Shown here: in pieces, positions 1 through 8,115 of the stretch
How the letters are laid out: every line of letters begins with the position of its first letter
Numbering within the stretch: the first letter of the stretch is position 1
Assembly: GCA_037139415.1 (NCBI GenBank)
Contig: JBAXGN010000039.1
Coordinates: 1-46,133 of the forward strand
Reading direction: 5' to 3'
Length of the DNA stretch: 46,133 nt
Source: Verrucomicrobiota bacterium
GTDB lineage: Bacteria > Verrucomicrobiota > Verrucomicrobiia > Limisphaerales > Fontisphaeraceae
Notes under the pieces: model-generated
Told to the model about the DNA's origin: nothing
The model's database searches: none
Seen by the model: the letters and a program-made list of their open reading frames with translations, nothing else
Position numbers and translations under genes: made by a program

Positions 1-37
1 TCAAACCGTTTTTTTAAGAATCTTTATGTAGCGTTAT

Positions 38-244
38 TTATGCGCTGCTGTATAGTTTATCCATGCTCTCATAAAAGGCTGTATTTCCGAGCTTGTACAT
101 GGTGGAGTGATAAACAACCACTGACAAACAAGCAACACCCCTCCAGAAATCAAGGCTTGCGTACCGAGGCGGTTGAGCGCTATTAGGCGATTTCATTTCA
201 GCGAAATTGATAGCAGGAAATTGCTTTTTCGCCGCACTTGACAC
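38..244 (-). pseudogene. Acyltransferase-3 family protein, N-terminal fragment
   Basis: A 68-residue reading frame (GTG start) has the typical opening of acyltransferase-3 membrane proteins: Tyr-Ala-Ser-Leu-Asp-Phe-Trp-Arg-Gly followed by a hydrophobic stretch and Val-Val-Tyr-His-Ser, where the His-Ser pair marks the first membrane helix. Family members are usually 350-400 residues and acylate sugars or lipids at the inner membrane. Here TAA stops the frame soon after that helix. In another frame, just before the window edge, the codons read Phe-Leu-Lys-Lys-Arg-Phe, which resembles the loop of this family that comes later. This suggests an internal deletion or frameshift rather than simple cutting by the window. 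Divergent from pilT. Confidence 0.5.
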
Positions 245-450
245 GCTGCGGTCAAATAGAATTGACTTCTTATCTCATTCATAATGACTAAAAAATAAAC
301 TAAAAACGACACGAATGTCAAAAAAAATGAGGGAATAATTGGAGACGAAAAGGAAAAGGTCAAAAAAGGGGTTATTTATTGCGTTTGAACTTGCGGTTTT
401 CAAAGAAAACAGCTAAAGGTAACGCGAATTGACAACGATGGTGAAATTTT

Positions 451-1548
451 ATGGCAAAAATTGACTCATTTTTCAACTTGATGTTCGAGCAAAAGGCTTC
501 CGACCTGCATCTTTCTTCCGGTAACCCGCCCATTCTACGCATTAGCGGCGAATTGCACCGGGTGGATTTCCCGCCATTGGAAAGTGACCAATTGAAAGCC
601 ATGCTCTACGAAATCACGCCAGAGTATAAAGTAAAACAGTTCGAGGAAACTGGCGACGTGGATTTCGGTTATGAGATTCCCAACGTTTCCCGGTTCCGCG
701 CCAACTTCTTTATGCAGAAATATGGCGTGGCGGCCGTGTTTCGTCAAATTCCGTCGAAAGTATTGTCGTTCGAGGACTTTGAAAAATTCGACGCACCGCT
801 GCCGGCGGTACTCAGGAAATTCGCCATGTTGCACAAAGGCTTGGTGTTGGTCACCGGACCGACCGGGTCGGGCAAATCCACCACGCTGGCGGCGATGGTG
901 GACTACTGCAATAAAAACCGCAAAGACCACATTTTGACGGTGGAAGATCCCATCGAATTCGTGCATGAGAGCAAAAACGCGCTGGTCAATCACCGGGAAG
1001 TGGGCATTCACACCAAGTCGTTTGCTTCGGCACTACGCGGCGCGTTGCGGGAAGACCCGGACATCATTCTGGTTGGTGAAATGCGCGACTTGGAAACCAT
1101 CGAACTGGCACTGACGGCGGCGAGCACCGGGCACTTGGTTTTCGGCACGCTCCACACGCAAAGCGCTGCCAAAACGGTAGATCGCATCATCGACGTGTTT
1201 CCCGCCGACCAGCAGAACAAGATTCGTGCCACGCTTTCCGAGGCGCTGAAAGGGGTCGTGGCGCAGAACCTGTTCAAACGCATTGACAAGAAGGGGCGCG
1301 TCGCCGCGCTCGAAATCCTGGTATTCACCACGGCAGTCGCCAACCTGGTGCGCGAGGGAAAGACGCACCAGATTCCCGGCATGATCCAGGTGGGTAAACG
1401 CATCGGCAACCAGCCGCTGGATGACGCCATCATGGACCACCTAAAAATGAAACGGATTTCGCCGGAAGAGGCCTATGACAAGTGTCTCGATAAAAAGAAA
1501 TTCCGCCCGTTTCTACCGCACCCGCCCGAGGATGATGATACCATGTAA
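451..1548 (+). CDS. pilT: Type IV pilus retraction ATPase PilT
   Basis: 365 residues, normal PilT length. This hexameric cytoplasmic ATPase depolymerises pilin and so retracts type IV pili (twitching, adhesion, DNA uptake). The N-terminal PAS-like domain covers about 1-100. The RecA-like core carries Walker A (residues 136-145, Gly-Pro-Thr-Gly-Ser-Gly-Lys-Ser), the Asp box Glu-Asp-Pro-Ile-Glu (165-169), Walker B Ile-Leu-Val-Gly-Glu-Met-Arg-Asp (206-213) and the His box Thr-Leu-His-Thr (233-236). The C-terminal stretch Ala-Asn-Leu-Val-Arg-Glu-Gly-Lys corresponds to the conserved retraction motif. It is followed after 81 bp by a paralogue, as in pilT-pilU pairs. No pilin or assembly genes are in the window. 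Confidence 0.93.
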   Translation: MAKIDSFFNLMFEQKASDLHLSSGNPPILRISGELHRVDFPPLESDQLKAMLYEITPEYKVKQFEETGDVDFGYEIPNVSRFRANFFMQKYGVAAVFRQIPSKVLSFEDFEKFDAPLPAVLRKFAMLHKGLVLVTGPTGSGKSTTLAAMVDYCNKNRKDHILTVEDPIEFVHESKNALVNHREVGIHTKSFASALRGALREDPDIILVGEMRDLETIELALTAASTGHLVFGTLHTQSAAKTVDRIIDVFPADQQNKIRATLSEALKGVVAQNLFKRIDKKGRVAALEILVFTTAVANLVREGKTHQIPGMIQVGKRIGNQPLDDAIMDHLKMKRISPEEAYDKCLDKKKFRPFLPHPPEDDDTM

Positions 1549-1629
1549 CTGGTGGCGGGCGGGCGGCCAGTCCTGCCGAATTGAAACCAGACCGAAACCA
1601 TTTAACATTCAACCAAATGGAGCCGCTGT

Positions 1630-2835
1630 ATGCGACGCAATGACCTTGATTACATTCTGAGCACGATGTTGGATTCACACAAGGACGTGTCGGACCTCAA
1701 CATAACGGTGGACAAATCGTTGCAGGTTGAGACCGAAGGGCAATTGGCCCCGGTAGCCATCGATCCAAACGTGGAGAAATTGACGCCCTTTCAGACCGAA
1801 ATGGTAACGCTCAACCTGATCAGTGGCAACCGCCGGTTGCTTGAGGATTTGCTGCAAAAGGGGTCGTGCGACTCCTCATACAGTCTCACCGGCAGGGCGC
1901 GGTTCCGGGTGAACATCTTTAGCCAGCGCGGCAATTATTCGTGCGTGCTGCGCAAATTAAACACGAAAATTCCCACCCTCGCCGACCTGAAAATGCCTGA
2001 GATTTTTCTCCAGGTTGCCAAGGAAAAAACCGGGCTAGTATTGGTAACGGGAGCGACTGGTTCCGGCAAATCCACCACCCTGGCGGCCTTGCTGAACGAG
2101 ATCAATGAAACCAAGTCCATTCATATCATCACATTGGAGGATCCGGTCGAATTTGTGCATCCGCAGAAAAGAGCGACGTTCAACCAACGGGAGATGGGGA
2201 ACGATTTCGACTCCTTTTCCAGCGGGTTGCGCGCCGCATTGCGGCAGGCGCCGAAGATCATCCTGGTGGGCGAAATGCGCGACCGCGAAACTGTGGAAAT
2301 CGGGCTGAGCGCGGCGGAGACGGGCCATTTGGTGGTCAGCACACTGCACACCATTGACGCCGGCCAGACCATCAACCGCATCCTGGGCATGTTTGAACCG
2401 GAAGAGCAGGAGCAGGTGCGGCTTCGGTTGGCGGATACGCTGCGCTGGATTGTCAGCCAGCGCCTGGCACCCAAGGTGGGCGGCGGCCGCTATGCGCTGC
2501 TGGAAATCATGGGCAACAACATCCGCACCAAGGATAGCATTGTCCACGGTGAAAGCGAAGGCAAGAGCTTCTACGAAATCATTGAAGCCAGCAATACGTT
2601 TGGCTGGCGGCATTTTGATCATGCGGTGCTGGAAGCGTTTGACAACGGGATCATCACGGAGGAAAGCGCCCTGCAATATTCCACTAAACGCGGCATTGTC
2701 AGCCGAGGCATTGACAATATCAAGAAGAAGCGCGGCGAAAGCACCATTGCGTATGCGGATCTGCAAATGAAGCGAACCGAAGAGGCGGCCCGGAGTGCCG
2801 CCCCGCCCATTCCGGCAGTTTTGAAACTTAAATAA
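1630..2835 (+). CDS. PilT/PilU-like type IV pilus ATPase paralogue
   Basis: 401 residues; second PilT-family ATPase. It has Walker A Gly-Ala-Thr-Gly-Ser-Gly-Lys-Ser, an Asp box Leu-Glu-Asp-Pro-Val-Glu-Phe, Walker B Ile-Ile-Leu-Val-Gly-Glu-Met-Arg-Asp and a His box Ser-Thr-Leu-His-Thr. Compared with the upstream gene it has a longer C-terminus (last ~60 residues Lys/Arg- and Ala-rich) and lacks the Ala-Asn-Leu-Val-Arg-Glu motif, having Asn-Asn-Ile-Arg-Thr-Lys-Asp instead. This fits PilU, the accessory ATPase that boosts PilT-dependent retraction. The exact PilT2/PilU assignment is inference. The start follows GGAG 8 bp upstream, and the gene probably shares a transcript with its neighbours. 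Confidence 0.85.
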   Translation: MRRNDLDYILSTMLDSHKDVSDLNITVDKSLQVETEGQLAPVAIDPNVEKLTPFQTEMVTLNLISGNRRLLEDLLQKGSCDSSYSLTGRARFRVNIFSQRGNYSCVLRKLNTKIPTLADLKMPEIFLQVAKEKTGLVLVTGATGSGKSTTLAALLNEINETKSIHIITLEDPVEFVHPQKRATFNQREMGNDFDSFSSGLRAALRQAPKIILVGEMRDRETVEIGLSAAETGHLVVSTLHTIDAGQTINRILGMFEPEEQEQVRLRLADTLRWIVSQRLAPKVGGGRYALLEIMGNNIRTKDSIVHGESEGKSFYEIIEASNTFGWRHFDHAVLEAFDNGIITEESALQYSTKRGIVSRGIDNIKKKRGESTIAYADLQMKRTEEAARSAAPPIPAVLKLK

Positions 2836-2846
2836 AGGAGCATCCC

Positions 2847-3314
2847 ATGGCATTTGAATTTGATTTTATCAGCGCCACCGATAAGCCGGCTTTGCTGGCC
2901 ATCAGTTCACTCGAATGGCAGGTGCGGGCGCTGGCCGCGCTGGATTCGCTTGGCTATAAAGTGCATGTTGCGCAAGGTACGGACGACTTCAGCAACCGTT
3001 TCACCCAGTTTGCTTACCAAGTGGTAATCATTGAGGAACTGTTTGATTGCGCCGAGTTCAAGGATAACCGCGGGCTGCAATTCGTCCAAACTCTGCCCAT
3101 GATTTTACGTCGGCACGCCACGGTTTTTCTGTTGGGCGATAGTTTTCAAAGCTTGCATCCCATGCTGGCGTTCCAGCAAAGCGTCCACGCGGTGGTGCAT
3201 AGCAATGACTTTGAAAACCTCGACAAGATCATTCAAAAAACCGTGGCGGACAACGATCTTTTCCTGACTGCCTACCGGCACGTGCAGGAGCATATTGCCA
3301 AAGGCAAGGCGTGA
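2847..3314 (+). CDS. Receiver-fold-like protein lacking the phosphoacceptor, pilT-linked
   Basis: 155 residues, with a strong ribosome site (AAAGGAG, 6 bp before ATG). The pattern of alternating strands and helices resembles a response-regulator receiver: Tyr-Lys-Val-His-Val-Ala, then Val-Val-Ile-Ile-Glu-Glu where a receiver would carry the phosphorylated Asp, then Thr-Val-Phe-Leu-Leu-Gly-Asp and Ala-Val-Val-His. The acidic pocket and the Asp are not in place, so phosphorylation is unlikely. It sits 11 bp after the second PilT ATPase and overlaps tlyA by 4 bases (GTGA), so it probably acts with the pilus motors. The family is not securely recognised; the receiver-like reading is inference. 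Confidence 0.6.
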   Translation: MAFEFDFISATDKPALLAISSLEWQVRALAALDSLGYKVHVAQGTDDFSNRFTQFAYQVVIIEELFDCAEFKDNRGLQFVQTLPMILRRHATVFLLGDSFQSLHPMLAFQQSVHAVVHSNDFENLDKIIQKTVADNDLFLTAYRHVQEHIAKGKA

Positions 3315-4093
3315 TTCATGCCGAAACCATGCGGACGCCAACGGCAAAACCCGTCCGGCTGGATGTGGCGCTGGTGGAGCGCGGCCTGTGCGATAGCCGT
3401 GAGAAAGCCAAACGCGCCATCCTATCCGGCCAGGTGAAGGTGAACGGACACACGGCGCAAAAGGCCAGCGACCTGGCGTCGCTGGCGGATTTGGTTGAAC
3501 TGATTGCGCCTGAAAATTTTGTAAGCCGGGGCGGTTACAAACTCGAACATGCCTTGGAGCATTTTCAGTTGGAGGTCACCGCCCTCACCGTGTTGGATAT
3601 TGGTGCTTCCACTGGAGGTTTTACCGATTGCCTGTTGCAACGCGGCGCCGCCAAAGTGTATGCCGTGGACGTCGGGCGCGGACAATTGGCTTGGAAACTG
3701 AGGTGCGATTCGCGCGTGGTGGTCATGGAAAAAACCAATGCGCGTTCCCTGAATCCGGCCAATTTCAATCCCGGATTTGTAACCGCTGACCTGGCGGTGA
3801 TTGACTGTTCCTTTATTTCCCTGCGGAAAATCCTCACGCCCGTCGCCGCCCTGGTGAAATCTGGTGGGGACTTGGTGGCTTTGATCAAACCGCAGTTTGA
3901 AGCCGGCAAGGCCGAAGCAGACGAGGGGGAGGGTGTGATCACGGATCCGGAAATTCACCGCCGGATTTTGGTGGAATTGGAAGCATTCGTCGCGGGTCTG
4001 GGCAACTTAACCTGGCAGGGTGTCACTCCCTCGCCGCTTTTAGGCCCGGCGGGCAATAAGGAATTTTTAGTACGGCTGCACAAACCAGCCTGA
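3311..4093 (+). CDS. tlyA: TlyA family rRNA (cytidine-2'-O)-methyltransferase
   Basis: 260 residues. An N-terminal S4 RNA-binding domain (Arg-Leu-Asp-Val-Ala-Leu-Val-Glu-Arg-Gly-Leu, then Ser-Arg-Glu-Lys-Ala-Lys) is joined to an FtsJ/RrmJ-type methyltransferase domain with the SAM loop Leu-Asp-Ile-Gly-Ala-Ser-Thr-Gly-Gly-Phe-Thr-Asp. Later strands carry Val-Ile-Asp-Cys-Ser-Phe-Ile-Ser and Leu-Ile-Lys-Pro-Gln-Phe-Glu, which match the K-D-K-E catalytic set of 2'-O-methyltransferases. Characterised TlyA proteins methylate 16S and/or 23S rRNA; older annotations say hemolysin. The start chosen is GTG overlapping the previous stop (GTGA), with AAGG just upstream; an ATG at 3329 is possible. The tlyA-nadK neighbourhood is common in bacteria. 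Confidence 0.88.
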   Translation: MIHAETMRTPTAKPVRLDVALVERGLCDSREKAKRAILSGQVKVNGHTAQKASDLASLADLVELIAPENFVSRGGYKLEHALEHFQLEVTALTVLDIGASTGGFTDCLLQRGAAKVYAVDVGRGQLAWKLRCDSRVVVMEKTNARSLNPANFNPGFVTADLAVIDCSFISLRKILTPVAALVKSGGDLVALIKPQFEAGKAEADEGEGVITDPEIHRRILVELEAFVAGLGNLTWQGVTPSPLLGPAGNKEFLVRLHKPA

Positions 4094-4096
4094 ACC

Positions 4097-4978
4097 ATGA
4101 ACGCCAAATCCAACATCAAATGCGTCGGGCTGCTGGCCAACACCGAAAAAAAGGCGGGGTTGCACGCCGTGGTGACGGCCGCCACGCTGATCCAAAAGGC
4201 GGGGGTAAGTATTTGCGCGGAGTCCGCCACCGCGCAGTGTTGCAATCTGGACTGCGAAACGTTTGACGTTCCCGCGCAACTGGCCGCGCGCTGCAACTTG
4301 ATCCTGGTCTTTGGCGGAGATGGCACCATGTTGCGGGCAGCGCATGACCTCGATGGATCCGCTACCCCAGTACTGGGCATCAACTTGGGCGGACTGGGCT
4401 TTTTAACAGGTGCCTCCGTGCGCGAAATGAACACGGTACTGCCGCAAGTGTTGGCGGGACAATACGCCATCGAATCCCGCCCGCTGATCGAAGCGCACAC
4501 CCAGCACGGCGATCACCCGCAAACCCATCCAGCGCTCAACGAATTTGTGATGGGGCGCAAAACCGGGTCGCGCATGGTGGAACTGGAGGTTTTTGTGGAC
4601 GGCCAAGAACTGACCCGGTATCGCTGCGACGGGTTGATCATCAGTTCGCCGACGGGTTCCACCGCCTATTCGCTTTCTGCGGGCGGCGCGATTGTGAGTC
4701 CATCGGCAGAAGTGTTTACCCTAACGCCGATTTGTCCGCACACCCTGTCCAATCGTTCGATCATTCTCAGTCTGAATTCGGAAATCTCTGTCAAGGTATT
4801 GTGTAAAACCCCGGAAATTACGCTCTCGGGCGATGGCGAGCGTTTGCTGGATGTGCTGTGCGGGGATTGTGTCCGCATTGTCCGCAGCCGTCATGCATTT
4901 CGGTTGGTCCACCTGGCTGGAAGCTCATTCTTCAAAACACTGCGTCAAAAGCTCCATTGGAGCGGAGCGCATATTTAA
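4097..4978 (+). CDS. nadK: NAD kinase
   Basis: 293 residues. Phosphorylates NAD to NADP using ATP or polyphosphate. Diagnostic features are the Gly-Gly-Asp-Gly-Thr motif after a hydrophobic strand (Leu-Val-Phe-Gly-Gly-Asp-Gly-Thr-Met-Leu), Gly-Ile-Asn-Leu-Gly-Gly-Leu-Gly-Phe-Leu, the NAD-site Asn-Glu-Phe-Val, and Ser-Ser-Pro-Thr-Gly-Ser-Thr-Ala-Tyr-Ser-Leu-Ser-Ala-Gly-Gly. It lies 3 bp after tlyA and is the last gene of the plus-strand run. A bidirectional hairpin follows and separates it from the convergent sigma-factor gene. Confidence 0.95.
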   Translation: MNAKSNIKCVGLLANTEKKAGLHAVVTAATLIQKAGVSICAESATAQCCNLDCETFDVPAQLAARCNLILVFGGDGTMLRAAHDLDGSATPVLGINLGGLGFLTGASVREMNTVLPQVLAGQYAIESRPLIEAHTQHGDHPQTHPALNEFVMGRKTGSRMVELEVFVDGQELTRYRCDGLIISSPTGSTAYSLSAGGAIVSPSAEVFTLTPICPHTLSNRSIILSLNSEISVKVLCKTPEITLSGDGERLLDVLCGDCVRIVRSRHAFRLVHLAGSSFFKTLRQKLHWSGAHI

Positions 4979-4990
4979 TCTGGAAGGCGA

Positions 4991-5020
4991 CAAAAAACGG
5001 CGTCCAAGCGGACGCCGTTT
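4991..5020 (-). terminator. Rho-independent terminator of the sigma-factor gene
   Basis: Perfect 11-bp stem (4995-5005 pairs with 5010-5020, loop AAGC). On the minus strand the stem runs straight into six T residues, a textbook intrinsic terminator 26 bp after the sigma-factor stop codon. On the plus strand only three T residues follow, so it may also help to end the nadK transcript. Confidence 0.85.
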
Positions 5021-5045
5021 GAATTGTATCGGTAAATTATCTTCC

Positions 5046-6083
5046 TCAGGCGGCAACGCGAGAGGCATCGCGCGCCTCGATCATCTTGCGCAATTTGAGG
5101 AGGGCCAGATTTTGCAATTGGCGAATCCGCTCGCGCGTCACACCGAACTCGCTGCCAATATCCTCAAGCGACCGCTCGCCACCGCCATCCAGACCAAAGC
5201 GAAGCCGCAGAATATTCAACTCGCGCTCCGGCAAACGGTCAATCAGATCGCCCAACATATCGAGCATGGTTTGGTGGTCAATTTGCTCGTGTGGCAGCAC
5301 CGCGCGCTCATCGGCAATGAGATCGCCCATGCGATTGGAGGAATCATCACCCACCGGAGCATCCATCGAAGATGTTTGCACCCCGGCGCTACGAATCCGA
5401 TTGATACGCTTCACCGACAGCCCCATTTCGGCTGCTACTTCTTCATCAGAGGGTTCCTGCCCAAAAGCATCGGTCAAATGGTTGACTACCCGGCGCACCT
5501 TGGCCATTTTATCCAGCATGTGAATGGGCAATCTCACCGTCTTGGCTTGGTTGGCTATTCCGCGCCGAATGGATTGCTTTATCCACCAAGAGCTGTAAGT
5601 GGATAACTTGCCACCCTTGGCGGGATCAAACTTTTCTACTGCCCGCATCAACCCGATGTTGCCCTCATTGATGAGGTCCAATAGCGGGAGGCCGTAGCCT
5701 TCATATTCGCGGGCAATCTTCACCACCAACCGTAAATTCGCACGAATCATCTTCTCCCGAGCCGCCGCGTCGCCACGTTTGATTTTCTTGGCCAGGATTA
5801 CTTCCTCTTGAGGCGTAATTAGTTCAACTTGCCCTACTTCCCGCATGTAGAGGGTCAAACTATCCGCCGACTCGGTGAGACGTACAGGCTCGGGAAATGC
5901 CACGGTATTACGTGGAACTTCAGCTATGGTCGGTCTCCGGAAATGATTGACAGCCCTGTTTACTGGTAATACGGACACCCTTCCGTTTCGTGTCCCGCTA
6001 GTGGTAACTTTTTTGAGGTTGCCTGCCATATTAGTCCGATTTGCCTTTTTCAATATCCGTTTCATAATCGTATCTATCATCAC
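5046..6083 (-). CDS. RNA polymerase sigma-70 factor, RpoD/SigA type without region 1.1
   Basis: Up to 345 residues. Region 1.2 begins at Asp-Ser-Leu-Thr-Leu-Tyr-Met-Arg-Glu-Val-Gly. Region 2 is nearly canonical (Ala-Asn-Leu-Arg-Leu-Val-Val-Lys-Ile-Ala; Leu-Ile-Asn-Glu-Gly-Asn-Ile-Gly-Leu-Met; Tyr-Ser-Ser-Trp-Trp-Ile-Lys-Gln-Ser-Ile-Arg-Arg), followed by region 3 and a region 4.2 helix-turn-helix ending Val-Thr-Arg-Glu-Arg-Ile-Arg-Gln-Leu. The -10 and -35 recognition surfaces are thus intact. The short, basic N-terminus lacks the acidic region 1.1 of E. coli RpoD. This could be the housekeeping factor or a group 2 factor; the window cannot decide. Starts at GTG 6083, ATG 6080 or ATG 6029 are all open. 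One residue differs from many relatives: Ser-Ser-Trp-Trp where Ala-Thr-Trp-Trp is usual. Confidence 0.9.
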   Translation of the reverse strand: MMIDTIMKRILKKANRTNMAGNLKKVTTSGTRNGRVSVLPVNRAVNHFRRPTIAEVPRNTVAFPEPVRLTESADSLTLYMREVGQVELITPQEEVILAKKIKRGDAAAREKMIRANLRLVVKIAREYEGYGLPLLDLINEGNIGLMRAVEKFDPAKGGKLSTYSSWWIKQSIRRGIANQAKTVRLPIHMLDKMAKVRRVVNHLTDAFGQEPSDEEVAAEMGLSVKRINRIRSAGVQTSSMDAPVGDDSSNRMGDLIADERAVLPHEQIDHQTMLDMLGDLIDRLPERELNILRLRFGLDGGGERSLEDIGSEFGVTRERIRQLQNLALLKLRKMIEARDASRVAA

Positions 6084-6310
6084 GCTTTTTTCCGAATGGT
6101 TCCCGCCGTTTTCTGCTGACGTTCACCACAACATTTGACAATCGCATAACCTATGCCATGTTGAAACTGGGTAGTGTTTGAAGCTCATTGCGTGTGCTGA
6201 TTATTTTACGCATGTTACTTATGTCTAGGCTTTTACATCCCACGATTGAGGCCAAATATTTTCTCATCGCGGCGTTGCCTTCCATCGGATATGGCAATAC
6301 TACTCTATCT

Positions 6311-6352
6311 TATCTCCAAAATAGTGGAGTTGACTCCACTATTTTGGAGATA
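6311..6352. repeat. 42-bp near-perfect palindrome
   Basis: Two 20-base arms (6311-6330 and 6333-6352) are exact reverse complements around a 2-base TG centre. Each arm also contains a 16-base unit (CTCCAAAATAGTGGAG at 6314-6329; its complement at 6334-6349) that can itself form a small hairpin. No T-run follows on either strand, so it is not a standard terminator. It lies about 230 bp upstream of the sigma-factor start and could be a multi-dimer operator or an extruded structure. Function unknown. Confidence 0.85.
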
Positions 6353-6505
6353 CTTCATTTATCTATGCATCGAGCAGACATGGATTGTTGCGCTTAGGCG
6401 ACTGTTTTACTCATAGTAGTCGTATAATCCGAGGTTTTTAGAATAAAGTATCACTTGTATGCCCTGTCAGATTAGGAAAAGCATCCCGATGATAAAAAAG
6501 ACAAC

Positions 6506-6521
6506 CTCCAAAATATTGGAG
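6506..6521. promoter_or_regulatory. Third copy of the palindrome unit, possible operator
   Basis: CTCCAAAATATTGGAG differs by one base from the 16-base unit of the 42-bp palindrome 160 bp away. Its ends are inverted (CTCCAA/TTGGAG), as expected of a site for a dimeric DNA-binding protein. It lies 40 bp past the stop codon of the response-regulator gene and upstream of the sigma-factor gene. The operator role is inference. Confidence 0.4.
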
Positions 6522-6560
6522 ACGGAGTAATATTTCCGATTATAAACGGAATCACTCGCA

Positions 6561-8000
6561 CTACCGTTTGATGCGTTCCAAGCCCAGTTTTTTCATGCGG
6601 GCTTCGAGCGTCGTTGGCTTTAGCGCCAGGATTTCTGCAGCTCCTTGCGAACCGCGTATGCGCCAGTTGACTTTGTCCAAAACGGCCAGGATATGGTCCC
6701 GCTCAACATCCTTCAAGCGACCAGACACAGGATCGGGGTAATTGGCGAACTGCGGCAACTCGACTTGCAAGGCTGGACCGGGCGATAGAATCATGGCACG
6801 CTCCACAATATTACGCAGTTCGCGCACATTGCCAGGCCAGTTATATTGCGTGAGCATATCCAGTGCTTTGCGTGGAATCGTTTGAATGCGCTTGCTCATG
6901 CGAGTGGCAAACTCCTGCACGAACGCACGCACCAAAATGGGAATATCCTCGCGCCGCTCGCGCAACGGCGGCACGGTAATGGGAAACACATTGAGGCGAT
7001 AATATAAATCCTCGCGAAACCGGCCTTCGCGAACCGCGCGGCCAAGGTCGCGATTCGTGGCGGTAATTAACCGCACATCCACTTTCAAGGTTTTGGTGCT
7101 ACCCACCCGCTCAAACTGGCCTTCCTGGAGCACCCGGAGTAGTTTGGTCTGCAGTTCCAAGGGGAGTTCTCCAATTTCATCCAGGAACAATGAGGAACCA
7201 TCCGCCAACTCAAACCGTCCCGCTGCACTGGTATGGGCACCGGTGAAGGCACCCTTTTCCCGGCCAAACAATTCGCTTTCAATCAGGTTGGTCGGAAGCG
7301 CCGCACAGTTGACCTTGACCATGGAGCGCGGCTGGCGCGGGCTTTGCTCATGAATCGCCCGGGCAAGCAATTCCTTGCCGCTGCCCGTTTCGCCCAATAC
7401 CAATACCGTTGTGGGCGTCCCCGCCACTTGTTTGACGGCGGCCAAAACACGCTGGATAGCTTTGCTGCAACCGAGGATTTCATGATGGCTGATGGTTTTG
7501 ATCTCCTCGCGAAGATAAACGTTTTCAGCCTCCAATTGCTCCTTCAAGCGTACGATCTCCCGGGTGCGTTCCTTGACCAGAACTTCCAGCCGCTTCGATT
7601 TCAAAAACAGCTCGATGAAAAAATCCACCTTAGTTTGTAGCGCCAGCGGGTTGAACGGCTTAAATAGATAATCCACCGCCCCGATGGCGTAACCTTCCTC
7701 CATCCCAAGTTGATCCTGGCGATGGGCGGTCAGAAAAAGAATCGGGGTATGTTTCGCCTTCGGATTGGCTCGAATCTGGCGGGCCACCTCGAACCCATCC
7801 ATATCGCCCAGCGAAATGTCCAGCAAGATCGCGGCATATTCCTTGGCCTGGGCCAAAGCCAAACCTTCCGCCCCGCAACTGGCGGTATCCAACGCCACAT
7901 TTTGCCGACGCAAAATGCGTTTATATAGCTCCAAGAAGTGGAGGTCATCGTCCACCACCAGCACCCGTGGATCTTTTTCCGAAACATCCGTTTCAGCCAT
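6561..8000 (-). CDS. Sigma-54-dependent response regulator (REC-AAA+-Fis HTH)
   Basis: 479 residues, NtrC family. The receiver domain (about 10-125) has Asp17/Asp18, phosphoacceptor Asp61, Thr91 and Lys114 in place. A coiled coil (about 133-165) leads into the AAA+ domain with Walker A Gly-Glu-Thr-Gly-Ser-Gly-Lys-Glu, the sigma-54-contacting Gly-Ala-Phe-Thr-Gly-Ala loop, Walker B Ser-Leu-Phe-Leu-Asp-Glu-Ile-Gly-Glu, and an arginine-finger region. A Fis-type helix-turn-helix forms the last ~45 residues. All parts needed for phosphorylation-controlled activation of RpoN promoters are present. No histidine kinase is adjacent, so it is an orphan here and its target is unknown. A receiver N-terminal with AHRQDQ after the Thr strand is typical of regulators working with cyclic or hybrid kinases, but the partner cannot be named. 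Confidence 0.92.
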   Translation of the reverse strand: MAETDVSEKDPRVLVVDDDLHFLELYKRILRRQNVALDTASCGAEGLALAQAKEYAAILLDISLGDMDGFEVARQIRANPKAKHTPILFLTAHRQDQLGMEEGYAIGAVDYLFKPFNPLALQTKVDFFIELFLKSKRLEVLVKERTREIVRLKEQLEAENVYLREEIKTISHHEILGCSKAIQRVLAAVKQVAGTPTTVLVLGETGSGKELLARAIHEQSPRQPRSMVKVNCAALPTNLIESELFGREKGAFTGAHTSAAGRFELADGSSLFLDEIGELPLELQTKLLRVLQEGQFERVGSTKTLKVDVRLITATNRDLGRAVREGRFREDLYYRLNVFPITVPPLRERREDIPILVRAFVQEFATRMSKRIQTIPRKALDMLTQYNWPGNVRELRNIVERAMILSPGPALQVELPQFANYPDPVSGRLKDVERDHILAVLDKVNWRIRGSQGAAEILALKPTTLEARMKKLGLERIKR

Positions 8001-8076
8001 AAGCCATTTTTAAGCCGTCTGCATCGCGTTTATGCCAGGATTCAATCATGTATAGACGGCTGAATGCAATTAAATC

Positions 8077-8093
8077 CTGCCCGCGCCGGGCAG
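8077..8093 (-). terminator. Short hairpin downstream of the 121-residue membrane protein gene
   Basis: 7-bp GC-rich stem (8077-8083 with 8087-8093) and a 3-base loop, lying 23 bp after the stop codon of the upstream minus-strand gene and ahead of the response-regulator start. The following minus-strand bases are AT-rich (ATTTAATT) but form no clean T-run, so it is a weak terminator or attenuator. Confidence 0.4.
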
Positions 8094-8115
8094 TAAAGCA
8101 CCTTTCATCCTGAAT

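Larger units (their letters stand above)
6084..6560. other. Intergenic region between sigma-factor and response-regulator genes
   Basis: About 480 bp, AT-richer than the flanking genes, with no convincing coding frame. It must hold the promoter of the downstream minus-strand sigma-factor gene. It contains the 42-bp palindrome and a third copy of its half-motif, listed separately. No clear terminator for the response-regulator gene was found. Confidence 0.6.

Noticed and set aside
535-1011. Long minus-strand frame inside pilT (158 codons)
   Set aside because: The plus-strand PilT motifs are complete and conserved; the antisense frame has no recognisable protein features.
6311-6352. Palindrome as an intrinsic terminator
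   Set aside because: No T-run on either side on either strand.
6188-6397. 69-codon frame containing the 42-bp palindrome
   Set aside because: No protein features; the DNA palindrome explains the local sequence.
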